A stretch of DNA of 64,000 nucleotides from Paenibacillus radicis (ex Xue et al. 2023). GTDB lineage: Bacteria > Bacillota > Bacilli > Paenibacillales > NBRC-103111. This document shows positions 42,746 to 51,294 of this stretch, piece after piece (the stretch's first letter is position 1; each line of letters opens with the position of its first letter). The notes beneath the pieces are model-generated. The model was not told the origin of the DNA. It saw only the letters and a list, made by a program, of their open reading frames with translations, and did not search any database. A program made the position numbers and the translations under genes. The stretch lies in contig NZ_JANQBD010000030.1 of assembly GCF_024722015.1 (NCBI RefSeq), positions 42,198 through 106,197 on the forward strand. The letters run 5' to 3'.

Positions 42746-43672
42746 ATGAAAGACCGGCTGCTGCGAAAAAGCGTGCTTACAGTTGCAGACTTCCCTCCGG
42801 TTCGATGGCTATTTTTAAAGTATGGGATGAGGCTGGGTGTAGATCGTTTTGTGGCTGCTGAGACGTTGCCGGAAACTTTAGACAAGGTTAGAGGGCTGAA
42901 CGAGGCTGGAATGCATGTAACTCTTGACTACTTAGGCGAGAATGTACTGGATTCAGGTCAGGCGGAGGAGACTGCAGCCATTATTAGTGGTCTATTTCCT
43001 GCCATACAGCGGCTTGGGCTTAAGGCTAACGTTTCCGTTAAACTAACTCAGCTGGGGTTGCGAATGGATCGAGACAGCTGTCTTAAGCATATGGAGCGCA
43101 TTGTGAGTGAGGCCGCTGCAAGCCGCAGCTTCGTACGTATCGATATGGAAGATTCTACGGTTACGCAAGAAACGATAGATGTGTTCAGGCTGCTTCTGCG
43201 GCGTTTTGGTCCAGAGAGGATCGGACTGGTTTTACAATCCTACTTGTATAGAAGCGAAGCGGATGCTGTTCAACTCGGAGCTGGAGGCACAAACCTGCGA
43301 ATTGTCAAAGGAGCCTATCGAGAGTCTTCCGATGTGGCGTATCCCGACAAGCGTGATGTAGATGCTGCCTATATTCGTATCGTTCAGGCTCATTTAATTC
43401 ATGGCGGTTATGCAGCTGTAGCGACGCATGATCCTGAAATTATTGATGCGATTATCCGGTTTTCCAAGGATACAGGCATTTCCCGTGATCGTTACGAGTT
43501 TCAAATGCTCTATGGAATTGCGGGCGATCTACAGCGGGATTTAGTGCGAGCCGGATATTTGGTTCGAATTTATACACCGTTCGGTCGTCTTTGGTATCCT
43601 TATTTTACAAGGCGTATGGCCGAGCGGCCGGCTAATCTATGGTTTGTTGCTAAACATATGCTGCGCTCTTGA
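42746..43672 (+). CDS. Proline dehydrogenase (monofunctional, FAD-dependent)
   Basis: ATG 42746 with gggaggtg upstream gives 308 residues; an upstream GTG at 42680 lacks a ribosome site. The TIM-barrel enzyme has the signatures VTLDYLGENV, FVRIDMEDST, LVLQSYLYR, NLRIVKGAYRE and EFQMLYGIAGDLQRDL. It oxidises proline to pyrroline-5-carboxylate, using FAD and passing electrons to the respiratory chain. It resembles the PutB/FadM type of Bacillus and lies between rocA and rocF. Confidence 0.94.
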   Translation: MKDRLLRKSVLTVADFPPVRWLFLKYGMRLGVDRFVAAETLPETLDKVRGLNEAGMHVTLDYLGENVLDSGQAEETAAIISGLFPAIQRLGLKANVSVKLTQLGLRMDRDSCLKHMERIVSEAAASRSFVRIDMEDSTVTQETIDVFRLLLRRFGPERIGLVLQSYLYRSEADAVQLGAGGTNLRIVKGAYRESSDVAYPDKRDVDAAYIRIVQAHLIHGGYAAVATHDPEIIDAIIRFSKDTGISRDRYEFQMLYGIAGDLQRDLVRAGYLVRIYTPFGRLWYPYFTRRMAERPANLWFVAKHMLRS

Positions 43673-43753
43673 CCAGTTATTTGTTCTTCATCTTAGCAGT
43701 CCTGTTCCAATGTTCCCAGGCAAAAGCGGCTGGCCTTAAAGGAGAGATATTCG

Positions 43754-44671
43754 ATGAAAAAGCAACCGGGCAGACCAATCTCCATAATTGGCGTTCCTTT
43801 GGATTTGGGAGCAGGCAGGAGTGGCGCGGGAATAGGTCCAAATGCTATCCGATATGCTGGGGTCGTAGAGAGGCTCGAACAGCTTGGCTGCTTTGTCATG
43901 GACGAAGGGGACTTAACAGTAAAAGGCTCCAACGTAACATCGACTAAGCAGCCGAACACCAAGCTCAAGCATTTGGACGAAATTGTAAAGGTAAATGAGG
44001 AGTTGAGCACAAAAATAGGGGAGGCTATGGCTGCTGGGCATTTCCCTCTCATCTTGGGTGGAGATCACAGTATTGCGATAGGTACTCTGGCGGGGGTGAG
44101 GAAAAGCGGCGGTCAATACGGGCTTATTTGGTTCGATGCTCATACAGATGTCAATACGGGAGAAACGACGCCTACCGGGAATATTCATGGAATGTCCTTG
44201 GCCGTGGCTCTTGGCTATGGAGATCCCCGATTGACGAGTATAGGAGGAGGAACAGCCTTTATTAAGCCGGAGCATACGGTAATTGTTGGGGCTCGATCGA
44301 TTGACCCAGGCGAGCGCAAGTTCCTAAAGAAGCTGGGCGTTCGAGTGTTTACGATACGAGATGTCGAGAGATTGGGGATTGCCAAAGTGATGGAGCGTGC
44401 GCTTAAGATTGCAGCAAGGGGCACGGATGGCATTCATCTCAGCCTGGACCTTGATGGACTTGACCCGCATGATGCGCCTGGTGTCGGTACCCCGGTTCCG
44501 GGCGGTCTAAGCTTGCGGGAGAGCCTCCTGGCAATGGAGCTGATTTCCGAAGCAGGAGTGGCTGTCAGCGCAGAATTTGTAGAGGTTAATCCGACGCTTG
44601 ATCTTAGAAATAAGACAGCAAGGGCGGCCGTGGATCTGATCGGCGCGTTGTTTGGTGAAAGGATTATTTAA
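43754..44671 (+). CDS. rocF: Arginase
   Basis: The 305-residue ureohydrolase has the two-manganese ligands in GGDHS, DAHTDVN and SLDLDGLDP and the typical TPVPGGLSLRE and AEFVEVNP segments. It splits arginine to ornithine and urea, the first step feeding RocD. The ribosome site is ggagag. A LexA-type box for the next gene begins three bases after the stop. Confidence 0.95.
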   Translation: MKKQPGRPISIIGVPLDLGAGRSGAGIGPNAIRYAGVVERLEQLGCFVMDEGDLTVKGSNVTSTKQPNTKLKHLDEIVKVNEELSTKIGEAMAAGHFPLILGGDHSIAIGTLAGVRKSGGQYGLIWFDAHTDVNTGETTPTGNIHGMSLAVALGYGDPRLTSIGGGTAFIKPEHTVIVGARSIDPGERKFLKKLGVRVFTIRDVERLGIAKVMERALKIAARGTDGIHLSLDLDGLDPHDAPGVGTPVPGGLSLRESLLAMELISEAGVAVSAEFVEVNPTLDLRNKTARAAVDLIGALFGERII

Positions 44672-44674
44672 TGA

Positions 44675-44686
44675 GAACAAACGTTC
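44675..44686 (+). promoter_or_regulatory. LexA/DinR SOS box
   Basis: GAACAAACGTTC matches the Gram-positive SOS consensus GAAC-N4-GTTC with perfect half-sites. It lies 66 bases before the first possible start codon of the DinB-fold gene, next to a plausible -10 (TACTAT, 44707-44712). Confidence 0.75.
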
Positions 44687-44751
44687 TATTTATTTGAAAA
44701 GTATGATACTATTAAAGCAGCCTGGATTTATAGGAGATGGTCCGTATCCAT

Positions 44752-45231
44752 ATGACTAGAGTTCGTGAAACTATAGATAAGTTCAATTCTGATTGGCTCA
44801 GCTTTTTAAAAGATATACAAGTTGATGCATGGAACGAGCCCATATCGATTGGAAAAGCTTCAATTGCAGAAATCATCGGGCATTTAATAAATTGGGATCA
44901 ATATCTGCTAACGAATGTGGTGCCTACTGTAAAAGAAGACGGTAAGATTATGTTTCCTGAGTTTGACTCTTTTAATAGAAAAGGGTACGCGTATGCGAGA
45001 CAAATATCGAGGAATCAACTTATAGCTGATTTCGCCAGTACTCGTAAGCAATTGGTAGCAGTATTGTTGGAATTGCCGGCAGAAGTAATAAATAGACCGA
45101 CAACTGCTAATGGAGCTTCTCATTGCCCGCACACTGGTGAGCCTTATTCCTTGCTTTACATTATCCAAGAGTTTACTGAGCATGATGAGCATCACAGGAA
45201 ACAAATACATAACTATATTCATAGATATTGA
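44752..45231 (+). CDS. DinB-fold protein (metal-dependent, DfsB/DUF1706-like)
   Basis: About 159 residues form a four-helix DinB-type protein. Likely metal-binding histidines are in IGHLINWDQY and the C-terminal EHDEHHRKQIHNYI. These proteins bind Ni or Zn, and some act as thiol-dependent transferases or hydrolases. The founding Bacillus dinB is damage-inducible, and a perfect LexA box lies upstream here, supporting SOS control. ATG 44737 sits directly on the ribosome site (taggag), so ATG 44752 is preferred, though its spacing is long. Confidence 0.8.
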   Translation: MTRVRETIDKFNSDWLSFLKDIQVDAWNEPISIGKASIAEIIGHLINWDQYLLTNVVPTVKEDGKIMFPEFDSFNRKGYAYARQISRNQLIADFASTRKQLVAVLLELPAEVINRPTTANGASHCPHTGEPYSLLYIIQEFTEHDEHHRKQIHNYIHRY

Positions 45232-45353
45232 TAGAGAAATTATGTTTTTTAACATTTTTAACAATAAAAGGATTAAGTATCTCGTATAATAATCTATAAA
45301 CTCATTTGCAAAAAATAAGTTAATAGATACATAGAATCGAGGTACTCACCCGT

Positions 45354-46019
45354 ATGAAAAAGTTTGTTTCAGGTTTAATTATAGGAGGCATTGTATCTCT
45401 GAGTACAATGGCCTACGCTACCAACTCATTGGAAGTTTTATCGTTTCCGGTGAATTTCTTGATTAACGGGCAAACCAAAGAGTTGAACAATGGCTACACC
45501 GTCTTTAATTACAACGGAAACGCTTATGTTCCTATAAGATTTGTAGCCGAAAATATGGCAGCAGAGGTTATCTACGATGAAGCATATAATAGAATAAGAA
45601 TACAGCAATCTACGGCCAAATTTGATGAGTTTACTTTTGCTCCGACTCCCCTCGTTACGTATGAAAAAAAGTCGAAGTTTGGTACGATCTGGAATCAAGA
45701 AATCCCCCTAATACAGGGAAGTGGTTGTTGGATGACTTGTGCCGATTTCGCCCGACCCGCTGACTTAATTAAAGTTACAGATTATTCTCCTGTTCCTGTA
45801 TCGTAAAACTCAAGCGTAGTTATCCGATATCCGAAAGGGATGGAACCAAGCTCAATAAAGGTCTCGAAATTAGTAGATAACAAATATGAAGAATTGCCGT
45901 TAGATACTGGCCGCCTTACCTTTACAGATGTGCCAGGCGTATATACTTTGGTTATTAGATCCACGTGGGATCAACTAGAGAGAAGCGCCTCCTATGTTTT
46001 TGCAGTGGAAATTAAATAG
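45354..46019 (+). pseudogene. Secreted copper-amine-oxidase-N-type stalk-domain protein, interrupted by an in-frame stop
   Basis: ATG 45354 opens a 150-codon frame with a signal peptide (FVSGLIIGGIVSLSTMAYA), then a stalk-type domain (VNFLINGQTKELNNGYTVFNYNGNAYVPIRFVAENM). It stops at TAA 45804-45806. Directly after this stop, in the same frame, 70 further codons continue a sensible protein (VVIRYPKGMEPSSIKVSK through DVPGVYTLVIRSTWD to FAVEIK) and end at TAG 46017. The continuation reads like the usual C-terminal beta domain of such Bacillus and Paenibacillus surface proteins. One base substitution therefore appears to have created the stop. A shortened product may still be made. Confidence 0.7.
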
Positions 46020-46033
46020 ATTCTCCAATCCTA

Positions 46034-46068
46034 TAAAAACGCCCGGCTACATATTAGCAGCCGGGCGT
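46034..46068 (-). terminator. Minus-strand terminator of the YjcZ-like gene
   Basis: A 10-bp perfect stem (acgcccggct with agccgggcgt). On the minus strand it is followed by TTTTT; on the plus strand there is no T run. Confidence 0.8.
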
Positions 46069-46083
46069 TAGTGGCATATTTAA

Positions 46084-46212
46084 TTAGATAAATGAACGAG
46101 AAACAATAACCAAAAGAATGAAAAGTACGAGAATTACACCCGTGCTTGTGAAAAAACCTGCGCAACTACAGCTACCGCCTATACCACCTACACCGCCTAA
46201 TCCAAATCCCAT
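46084..46212 (-). CDS. YjcZ-family small spore-type peptide with SCSC motif
   Basis: The minus strand encodes 42 residues: a glycine-rich start (MGFGLGGVGGIGG), then SCSCAG, then a hydrophobic segment ending LVIVSRSFI. The Gly-rich head with one membrane helix ending in an isoleucine-rich tail is the YjcZ pattern found in spore-forming Bacillales. The ribosome site agggaggatg lies before the ATG. The two cysteines flanked by serine and glycine are not typical of the plain family and resemble azoline substrates. The gene is divergent from a ThiF-like/YcaO pair. An in-frame upstream extension of 34 codons exists but lacks a standard start codon. Confidence 0.75.
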   Translation of the reverse strand: MGFGLGGVGGIGGSCSCAGFFTSTGVILVLFILLVIVSRSFI

Positions 46213-46463
46213 GTTAACATCCTCCCTTCGATTTTCTTCTGCATTGTATGAACTGAGGCTGTTCGCGGATTGGGCATATTTAAAAAATGTGCGAATATAA
46301 GTTAGTGGTTTCAGACTTCTGTACCTCCTTAACTTTAAAGCATCGCTTTAGCTGCGTAATAAACAGACGGGCGGATACATATTTTTACATTAGATTAATT
46401 TATCATGTGATCACGTCGGTTGTTTCATCACCGTGCATCATGCCAAGGAGAAGGAGGGGAAGG

Positions 46464-48014
46464 ATGTCTTCTCAGAGTGAATGGGTACTTGCAGTCGGTT
46501 GTGGTCCAATCTTGCTCTCGCTTGTTAAAGTATGGTATGAATCGGATTTATCCAGGCTCAAAGTATTCGTAACAAACACGCAGCTCACAGATATGGAGGG
46601 GCTTACGGAGTTATTGCAGCATGCTCAACCGAATGATGCGGGGGCTACTCTGGATATCTTTGCCACAGCGGGAGGCGAGGTGGTGAATTGGGAGGCTGTT
46701 GTTCAGCCTTTCTCATTTATTTTGTATGTTTCCGAGCCCAGCGACTTAGAGGAGCTTCGGAGTCTTCAGGCCGCTTGCAGGGCGGAAGTAAAGCCGCTGC
46801 TCAGCGGGATGAGCTTAAGAGGAATGGGCATAGTAGGGCCGCTATATCGTCCGAACGAAGACAATTGTTGGGAGTCGGCATGGCGGCGTCTGCATTCGTC
46901 TGTCTTTCCCGCTGAAGGGGATACTCAAGCTTTCTCTGCCACAGCCACAGCCATGTTATCGAACCTTATCGTGCATGAATGGCATAATGTGATTTCGGCA
47001 GAGGAGGAAGCGCATTGTTTGGATCAATGTTATATTCTGGATCCACTCACATTGGAGGGGGGCTGGCATCCGATCCTGCCTCATCCATTCGTATCTGGAT
47101 ATGAACCGGTCCGCGTGGTGACGGATGTGGAGCTTAACCTTAACCTCGGAGCCGACCAAGAGCCTGCCGGAACCGAGGAATGGTTTGCTTGCTTCAGCAA
47201 GCTGACCTCAACGGTGACGGGCATATTCCATGTGTGGGAAGAGGGCGGATTGAATCAGCTCCCATTGGCACAGTGCCTCGTACAGCCGGCTGACCCTCTA
47301 TCCGAAGGGCCGGCGCAGCTGCTGCCGGCTATCGTTAGCAGCAGTCTGACGCATGAGGAGGCGCGGCGTGAGTCGGGGCTTGCGGGACTGGAATCCTATA
47401 TGACCCGAATGACCCCGATGCTGGTGGATGGAATACCGTCGTATCAGCAGGAACGGGAAAAGATGTATATCGGTGCGGGATGCACCTTCGCTGAAGCGGT
47501 TGGGCGAGGGCTGACAGCTCGTTTAACCGATGAGCTGGGCAAACGGACTCTTGAGCATGAGCTAGTAGTGACGCGTGCGGAATATACCCGAATCGAAGAT
47601 GTGCATTGTCGGTACTTTTTACAAGCTTTAAGCACCCTGGAGGGCGAACCCCTATTGGCAGTCGGAGAGCCTCTATTCGGATTTCCGGTAGTGTGGGTGT
47701 ATTCGGGTGGCAGTTGGTATGGCAGCGTAGGCCTTGGCATCACTTCGGCACTTCGCGAATCGCTGCAGAAGGCTTTGAGAAAAATCGGCCAATTCCAGGT
47801 TTCCACTGTGATATGGAACGATCACAAGCTGCAAAGTGACATCATTCCCTCCGCTAATCCAATAGGGCATACGTCATCGATACTGTCCGCCATTGAGTCG
47901 TTGAAGCAGCAGCATAAACGCTTGGAGGTCATCGATATGCGATGCGAGTCCTTCCTGAATGAAGGGCCATTCAGTGTTTTAGGCGTGCAGCTCAGAGAGG
48001 AAGAAGCCTTATGA
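46464..48014 (+). CDS. TOMM-type maturation partner (ocin-ThiF-like protein)
   Basis: ATG 46464 (aaggagg six bases upstream) gives 516 residues. The protein begins with a Rossmann-like VLAVGCGPILLSLVKVW, like the degenerate E1/ThiF domains of azole-peptide synthases. Later it has a YcaO-partner style region (GCTFAEAVGRGLTARL, SLEEA-like spacing, VWVYSGGSWYGSVGLGITSALRESLQKAL). It resembles the putative thiazole-containing bacteriocin maturation proteins that sit beside fused cyclodehydratases in Bacillus. No zinc-binding CxxC is visible. It probably assists substrate recognition. Its stop overlaps the next start (ATGA). Confidence 0.72.
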   Translation: MSSQSEWVLAVGCGPILLSLVKVWYESDLSRLKVFVTNTQLTDMEGLTELLQHAQPNDAGATLDIFATAGGEVVNWEAVVQPFSFILYVSEPSDLEELRSLQAACRAEVKPLLSGMSLRGMGIVGPLYRPNEDNCWESAWRRLHSSVFPAEGDTQAFSATATAMLSNLIVHEWHNVISAEEEAHCLDQCYILDPLTLEGGWHPILPHPFVSGYEPVRVVTDVELNLNLGADQEPAGTEEWFACFSKLTSTVTGIFHVWEEGGLNQLPLAQCLVQPADPLSEGPAQLLPAIVSSSLTHEEARRESGLAGLESYMTRMTPMLVDGIPSYQQEREKMYIGAGCTFAEAVGRGLTARLTDELGKRTLEHELVVTRAEYTRIEDVHCRYFLQALSTLEGEPLLAVGEPLFGFPVVWVYSGGSWYGSVGLGITSALRESLQKALRKIGQFQVSTVIWNDHKLQSDIIPSANPIGHTSSILSAIESLKQQHKRLEVIDMRCESFLNEGPFSVLGVQLREEEAL

Positions 48015-49945
48015 ATAATACCATCGTTATAGTTGGAGATGGCATGCTTACGGATACGGTGTGCAAGCATTTGTCGGGTTTCCCCATAGTGCGCAGACCG
48101 GATTTCAGCGAAGACCTGCCTGCCGCTGCGCTGGTATTGGTGCTGGGAGGGGATTCCTCCCTCCATCTTCAAGCGGAGGAGCTGCTGCAGCCGCTCGGCA
48201 TCCCTTGGCTGTGCGCCTACGTGTCCTTCGGAGAAGGGGTGGTAGGGCCGCTTGTTCGCCCAGGGACTGCGGGATGCTCCTTATGCGCTGAAACCAGACG
48301 CTCAATGGCAGGACGGGATCGTGAAGAAATGGACGATCTGCTCCTAAGTCTGGTTTCCCCCGATCATTCTCCGCTTCCAGCTGCAGAGTTACCCGCAGCT
48401 GGATTGCTGCATATGGCACACATGGTTTCAGCAGAAACGGTCAAGGTGCTTCGAGGTGGCAAAGCGCATTCAGAAGGCAGGATCTATTTGGTTAATCTTA
48501 GCAATTTAAGTACTACAATTCACGATATTTTACCGGACCCAATTTGTCCGGTTTGCGGCCGATTGCCGGATGATTCGAAGGAAGAGGCGGTAATATCGCT
48601 AAAACCAAGCATGAAGCTCGACCCGAACCATTACCGCTGCCGTTCGATGAGTGATTTGCGGAAGGTTTTGGTTAAGGATTATTGGGATAGCCGGACGGGA
48701 GTGTTCAACGGCAAGCAGCTAGACTTCGCGTCGGCTTTTGCAGGGGCGGTTGTGAATCTGCCGTTGATGATGTCCAATGAAGTGACGGGAGGCCGTTCAC
48801 ATTCGTATGCTGACAGTGAGCTGGCTGCCATCCTCGAGGGATTGGAGCGATATTGTGGTATAACTCCCCGGGGCAAACGAACGGCCGTGTACGACAGCTT
48901 TACACGCCTGAAGGATGCGGCAATGGATCCATCGAAGGTCGGGTTCCATGCGCAGGAGCAGCTGGAACAGCCTGACTTCCCCTTCCTGCCATTTGATCCT
49001 GATGCTGAAATAGCGTGGGTCTGGGGATATTCGTTTATGCAGGAACGTCCGATTCTAGTTCCCGAGCTGCTGGCCTATTATAGCATGGCTTACGGAGGGG
49101 GCTTTGTATATGAGACTTCCAACGGTTGTGCGATAGGGGGAAGCCTGGAGGAGGCGATCCTGTACGGCATTTTGGAGGTGGTAGAGAGGGATTCGTTCTT
49201 GATGACCTGGTACGCCAGACTGCCTGTTCCGCGACTTGATTATCGCTCATCGGGGGATCGGGAGCTGCTGGTCATGATAGACCGTTTAAAAGCTGTAACC
49301 GGGTACGAAGTCATGCTGTACAATACAACGATGGAAAACGGAATTCCAAGCATATGGGCAGTAGCGAAGGGCGGAGCGGAGCAGGGAGTGAATCTTGTCT
49401 GTGCCGCGGGAGCCCATGTAGACCCGATCCGGGCGGCCAAGAGCGCCATACATGAGCTGGCAGGCATGATTACGATGGCGGAGGTACGTTGGAGAGAGCG
49501 GAGTGATGAAGCTGAAGCTATGTTTCATGATTCTTTCCTGGTGCAGCAAATGGAGGATCACGGGCTGCTGTACAACTTGCCTCAAGCGGAGGAGAGGCTC
49601 CGATTTCTGCTGGACGAACAACGTCCTCTCCGGACCTTCGACGAGGAGTTTGCTTCCATTCCTGCGCATGAGGATTTAACGGATGATCTGAACCAGGTTC
49701 TTCAGATATTTAGCAGCCTGCAGTTGGATGTCATTGTAATCAACCAGTCATCGGGTGAAACGCTCCGCAACGGACTGCACTGCGTAAAAGTGCTGATTCC
49801 GGGAATGCTGCCGATGACGTTCGGACATAACCTTGCCCGGCTGACGGGTCTTGACAGGGTACTGGAGATACCGATGAAATTAGGTTATGTAAATCACAAG
49901 CTGGCGCCTGAGGAGCTTAATCCGTATCCGCATCCTTTTCCGTAG
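48011..49945 (+). CDS. TOMM leader-binding/YcaO cyclodehydratase fusion
   Basis: The 644-residue protein has an N-terminal leader-binding E1-like region with zinc-type cysteines (GCSLCAETRR near 92-95 and CPVCG near 174-177). A full YcaO domain follows from about residue 215: GGRSHSYADSELAAILEGLERYCG, SNGCAIGGSLEEAILYGILEVVERDSFLMTWY, and AAKSAIHELAGMI. It ends in NPYPHPFP, the proline-rich tail typical of azoline-forming YcaO enzymes. These use ATP to convert Cys, Ser or Thr of a precursor peptide to azolines. No SagB-type dehydrogenase, transporter or classical Cys-rich precursor is adjacent. Confidence 0.88.
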   Translation: MNNTIVIVGDGMLTDTVCKHLSGFPIVRRPDFSEDLPAAALVLVLGGDSSLHLQAEELLQPLGIPWLCAYVSFGEGVVGPLVRPGTAGCSLCAETRRSMAGRDREEMDDLLLSLVSPDHSPLPAAELPAAGLLHMAHMVSAETVKVLRGGKAHSEGRIYLVNLSNLSTTIHDILPDPICPVCGRLPDDSKEEAVISLKPSMKLDPNHYRCRSMSDLRKVLVKDYWDSRTGVFNGKQLDFASAFAGAVVNLPLMMSNEVTGGRSHSYADSELAAILEGLERYCGITPRGKRTAVYDSFTRLKDAAMDPSKVGFHAQEQLEQPDFPFLPFDPDAEIAWVWGYSFMQERPILVPELLAYYSMAYGGGFVYETSNGCAIGGSLEEAILYGILEVVERDSFLMTWYARLPVPRLDYRSSGDRELLVMIDRLKAVTGYEVMLYNTTMENGIPSIWAVAKGGAEQGVNLVCAAGAHVDPIRAAKSAIHELAGMITMAEVRWRERSDEAEAMFHDSFLVQQMEDHGLLYNLPQAEERLRFLLDEQRPLRTFDEEFASIPAHEDLTDDLNQVLQIFSSLQLDVIVINQSSGETLRNGLHCVKVLIPGMLPMTFGHNLARLTGLDRVLEIPMKLGYVNHKLAPEELNPYPHPFP

Positions 49946-50021
49946 TCTTAGGCACGGGGCAGAGGTAGGAAGCGGTATTTGATATCGAAGACGAGTCTTG
50001 CCATAAATGATGTCTTTTTGT

Positions 50022-50068
50022 AGCGTGATCCTGTTGCAAGGATCACGCTGCAAAGAGGCATTTTTTTC
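50022..50068 (+). terminator. Rho-independent terminator after the YcaO operon
   Basis: A perfect 10-bp stem (agcgtgatcc with ggatcacgct) is followed by a T7 run 12 bases later, which itself is flanked by gcaaag and ctttgc. Confidence 0.85.
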
Positions 50069-50144
50069 TTTGCCCTGATGAGATTATTTTCTGAGAAGGC
50101 CGCTCAAGTGCACGGCAAAACCCAAGCCACGCTTGATGTTCTGC

Positions 50145-50202
50145 CTTTTTGTGCGATATATGAATCCACTGTGAAATATGAATCAAGGAGCTTTTTGTGC
50201 GA
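50145..50202. repeat. Paired direct repeat upstream of the sugar ABC promoter
   Basis: CTTTTTGTGCGA occurs at 50145 and 50191 and ATATGAATC twice between them. Such paired sites upstream of a promoter are compatible with activator binding, possibly by the AraC-type protein encoded at 59780. Confidence 0.4.
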
Positions 50203-50233
50203 AAAGTGCATCATGCGAAGCTGTATCGGTTCT

Positions 50234-50283
50234 TTTCAAGAGTGAAAATCCTTCTCTATAATAAGGGGCAGAAAGCGGTTACG
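50234..50283 (+). promoter_or_regulatory. Promoter with cre-like site for the lpl-type sugar operon
   Basis: TATAAT at 50257-50262 has a weak -35 (TTTCAA, 50234) 17 bases upstream. AGAAAGCGGTTACG at 50270-50283 matches the catabolite-response consensus TGWAANCGNTNWCA except at the two end bases and covers the expected transcription start. This suggests CcpA repression. Confidence 0.55.
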
Positions 50284-50290
50284 AATCATC

Positions 50291-51277
50291 TTGAATCGCA
50301 GCAATAGTCATCCGGGAGGGATTCATATTTATCAGTCCAATGTACAGCAGGCGGTCGGCGTTCAGAGAAATAAGACGCATCCAATCCTGCGTAATATGAA
50401 AAGAAGCAAGTACTTGTATATGATTTTTTTTCTACCCTTTTGTTACTATGTATTGTTTCATTATTGGCCCATGTACGGTATCATCATCGCTTTCAAGGAT
50501 TACAACATCGTCAAAGGAATTGCCGCCAGTCCCTGGGTTGGTTTCGTCCATTTCCAGAAGTTTTTGATTGATCCTTACTTTTGGAAGCTGATTCGCAATA
50601 CGCTGTTGATCAATGTGTTTGAAATTTTCTGGGCATTCCCGGCTCCGATTATTTTGGCTTTATTATTAAATGAATTGAAGAGTCAGAAACTGAAAAAATT
50701 TGCACAAAGCGTAAGCTACCTGCCCCATTTTATTTCTACGGTTGTAGTGTGCGGTATGATTGTTAACTTTCTGACTACGGATGGACTTATTAATCAGTTT
50801 ATTGTGTGGTTAGGCGGTACGCCTGTCCATTTTCTGATGAAGCCGGAATGGTTCCGGACGATTTTTATCTCCTCCGGTATTTGGCAAAGCGTAGGCTGGG
50901 GCTCCATCATCTACTTGGCTGCACTAACCTCCGTGGATGAAGAGCTGTACGACGCTGCTAAAATAGACGGAGCGAACCGTTGGAAGCAGCTGCTGCATAT
51001 CACTTTGCCGGGAATCGCGCCGACCATATCGATCATGCTGATTCTAAATATCGGGAAGCTGATGTCCATCGGCTATGAGAAAATTATTTTGCTGTATAAC
51101 GGATCGACTTATGAAACGGCAGATGTCATTTCCACTTACGTATATCGGAGAGGCTTGCTGGGAAGTGACTTCAGCTATGCTACAGCCGTAGAGCTGTTCC
51201 AGGCCGTTGTAGGGTTAGTTTTATTAGTATCTGCCAATCGGCTCTCCAAAAAAATCAGTGAAACCGGATTGTGGTAG
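50291..51277 (+). CDS. Carbohydrate ABC transporter permease (LplB/YteP type)
   Basis: The protein has six membrane segments and the LplB pattern: YYVLFHYWPMYGIIIAFKDYNIVKG at the start, and the EAA loop DEELYDAAKIDGANRWKQLLHITLPGI. The start is uncertain. TTG 50291 gives 328 residues without a clear ribosome site, ATG 50396 gives 293, and gggaggg at 50314 would suit a start near 50327, where only ATT is available. It forms the channel with the next gene product, and energy is probably supplied by a shared MsmX-type ATPase encoded elsewhere. Confidence 0.88.
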   Translation: MNRSNSHPGGIHIYQSNVQQAVGVQRNKTHPILRNMKRSKYLYMIFFLPFCYYVLFHYWPMYGIIIAFKDYNIVKGIAASPWVGFVHFQKFLIDPYFWKLIRNTLLINVFEIFWAFPAPIILALLLNELKSQKLKKFAQSVSYLPHFISTVVVCGMIVNFLTTDGLINQFIVWLGGTPVHFLMKPEWFRTIFISSGIWQSVGWGSIIYLAALTSVDEELYDAAKIDGANRWKQLLHITLPGIAPTISIMLILNIGKLMSIGYEKIILLYNGSTYETADVISTYVYRRGLLGSDFSYATAVELFQAVVGLVLLVSANRLSKKISETGLW

Positions 51278-51294
51278 ATCATCAGGAGGTTGCT

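Noticed and set aside
46287..46463. Upstream extension of the ThiF-like partner gene
   Set aside because: The extra 59 residues lack a ribosome site, while ATG 46464 has a strong one and begins the Rossmann-like domain.
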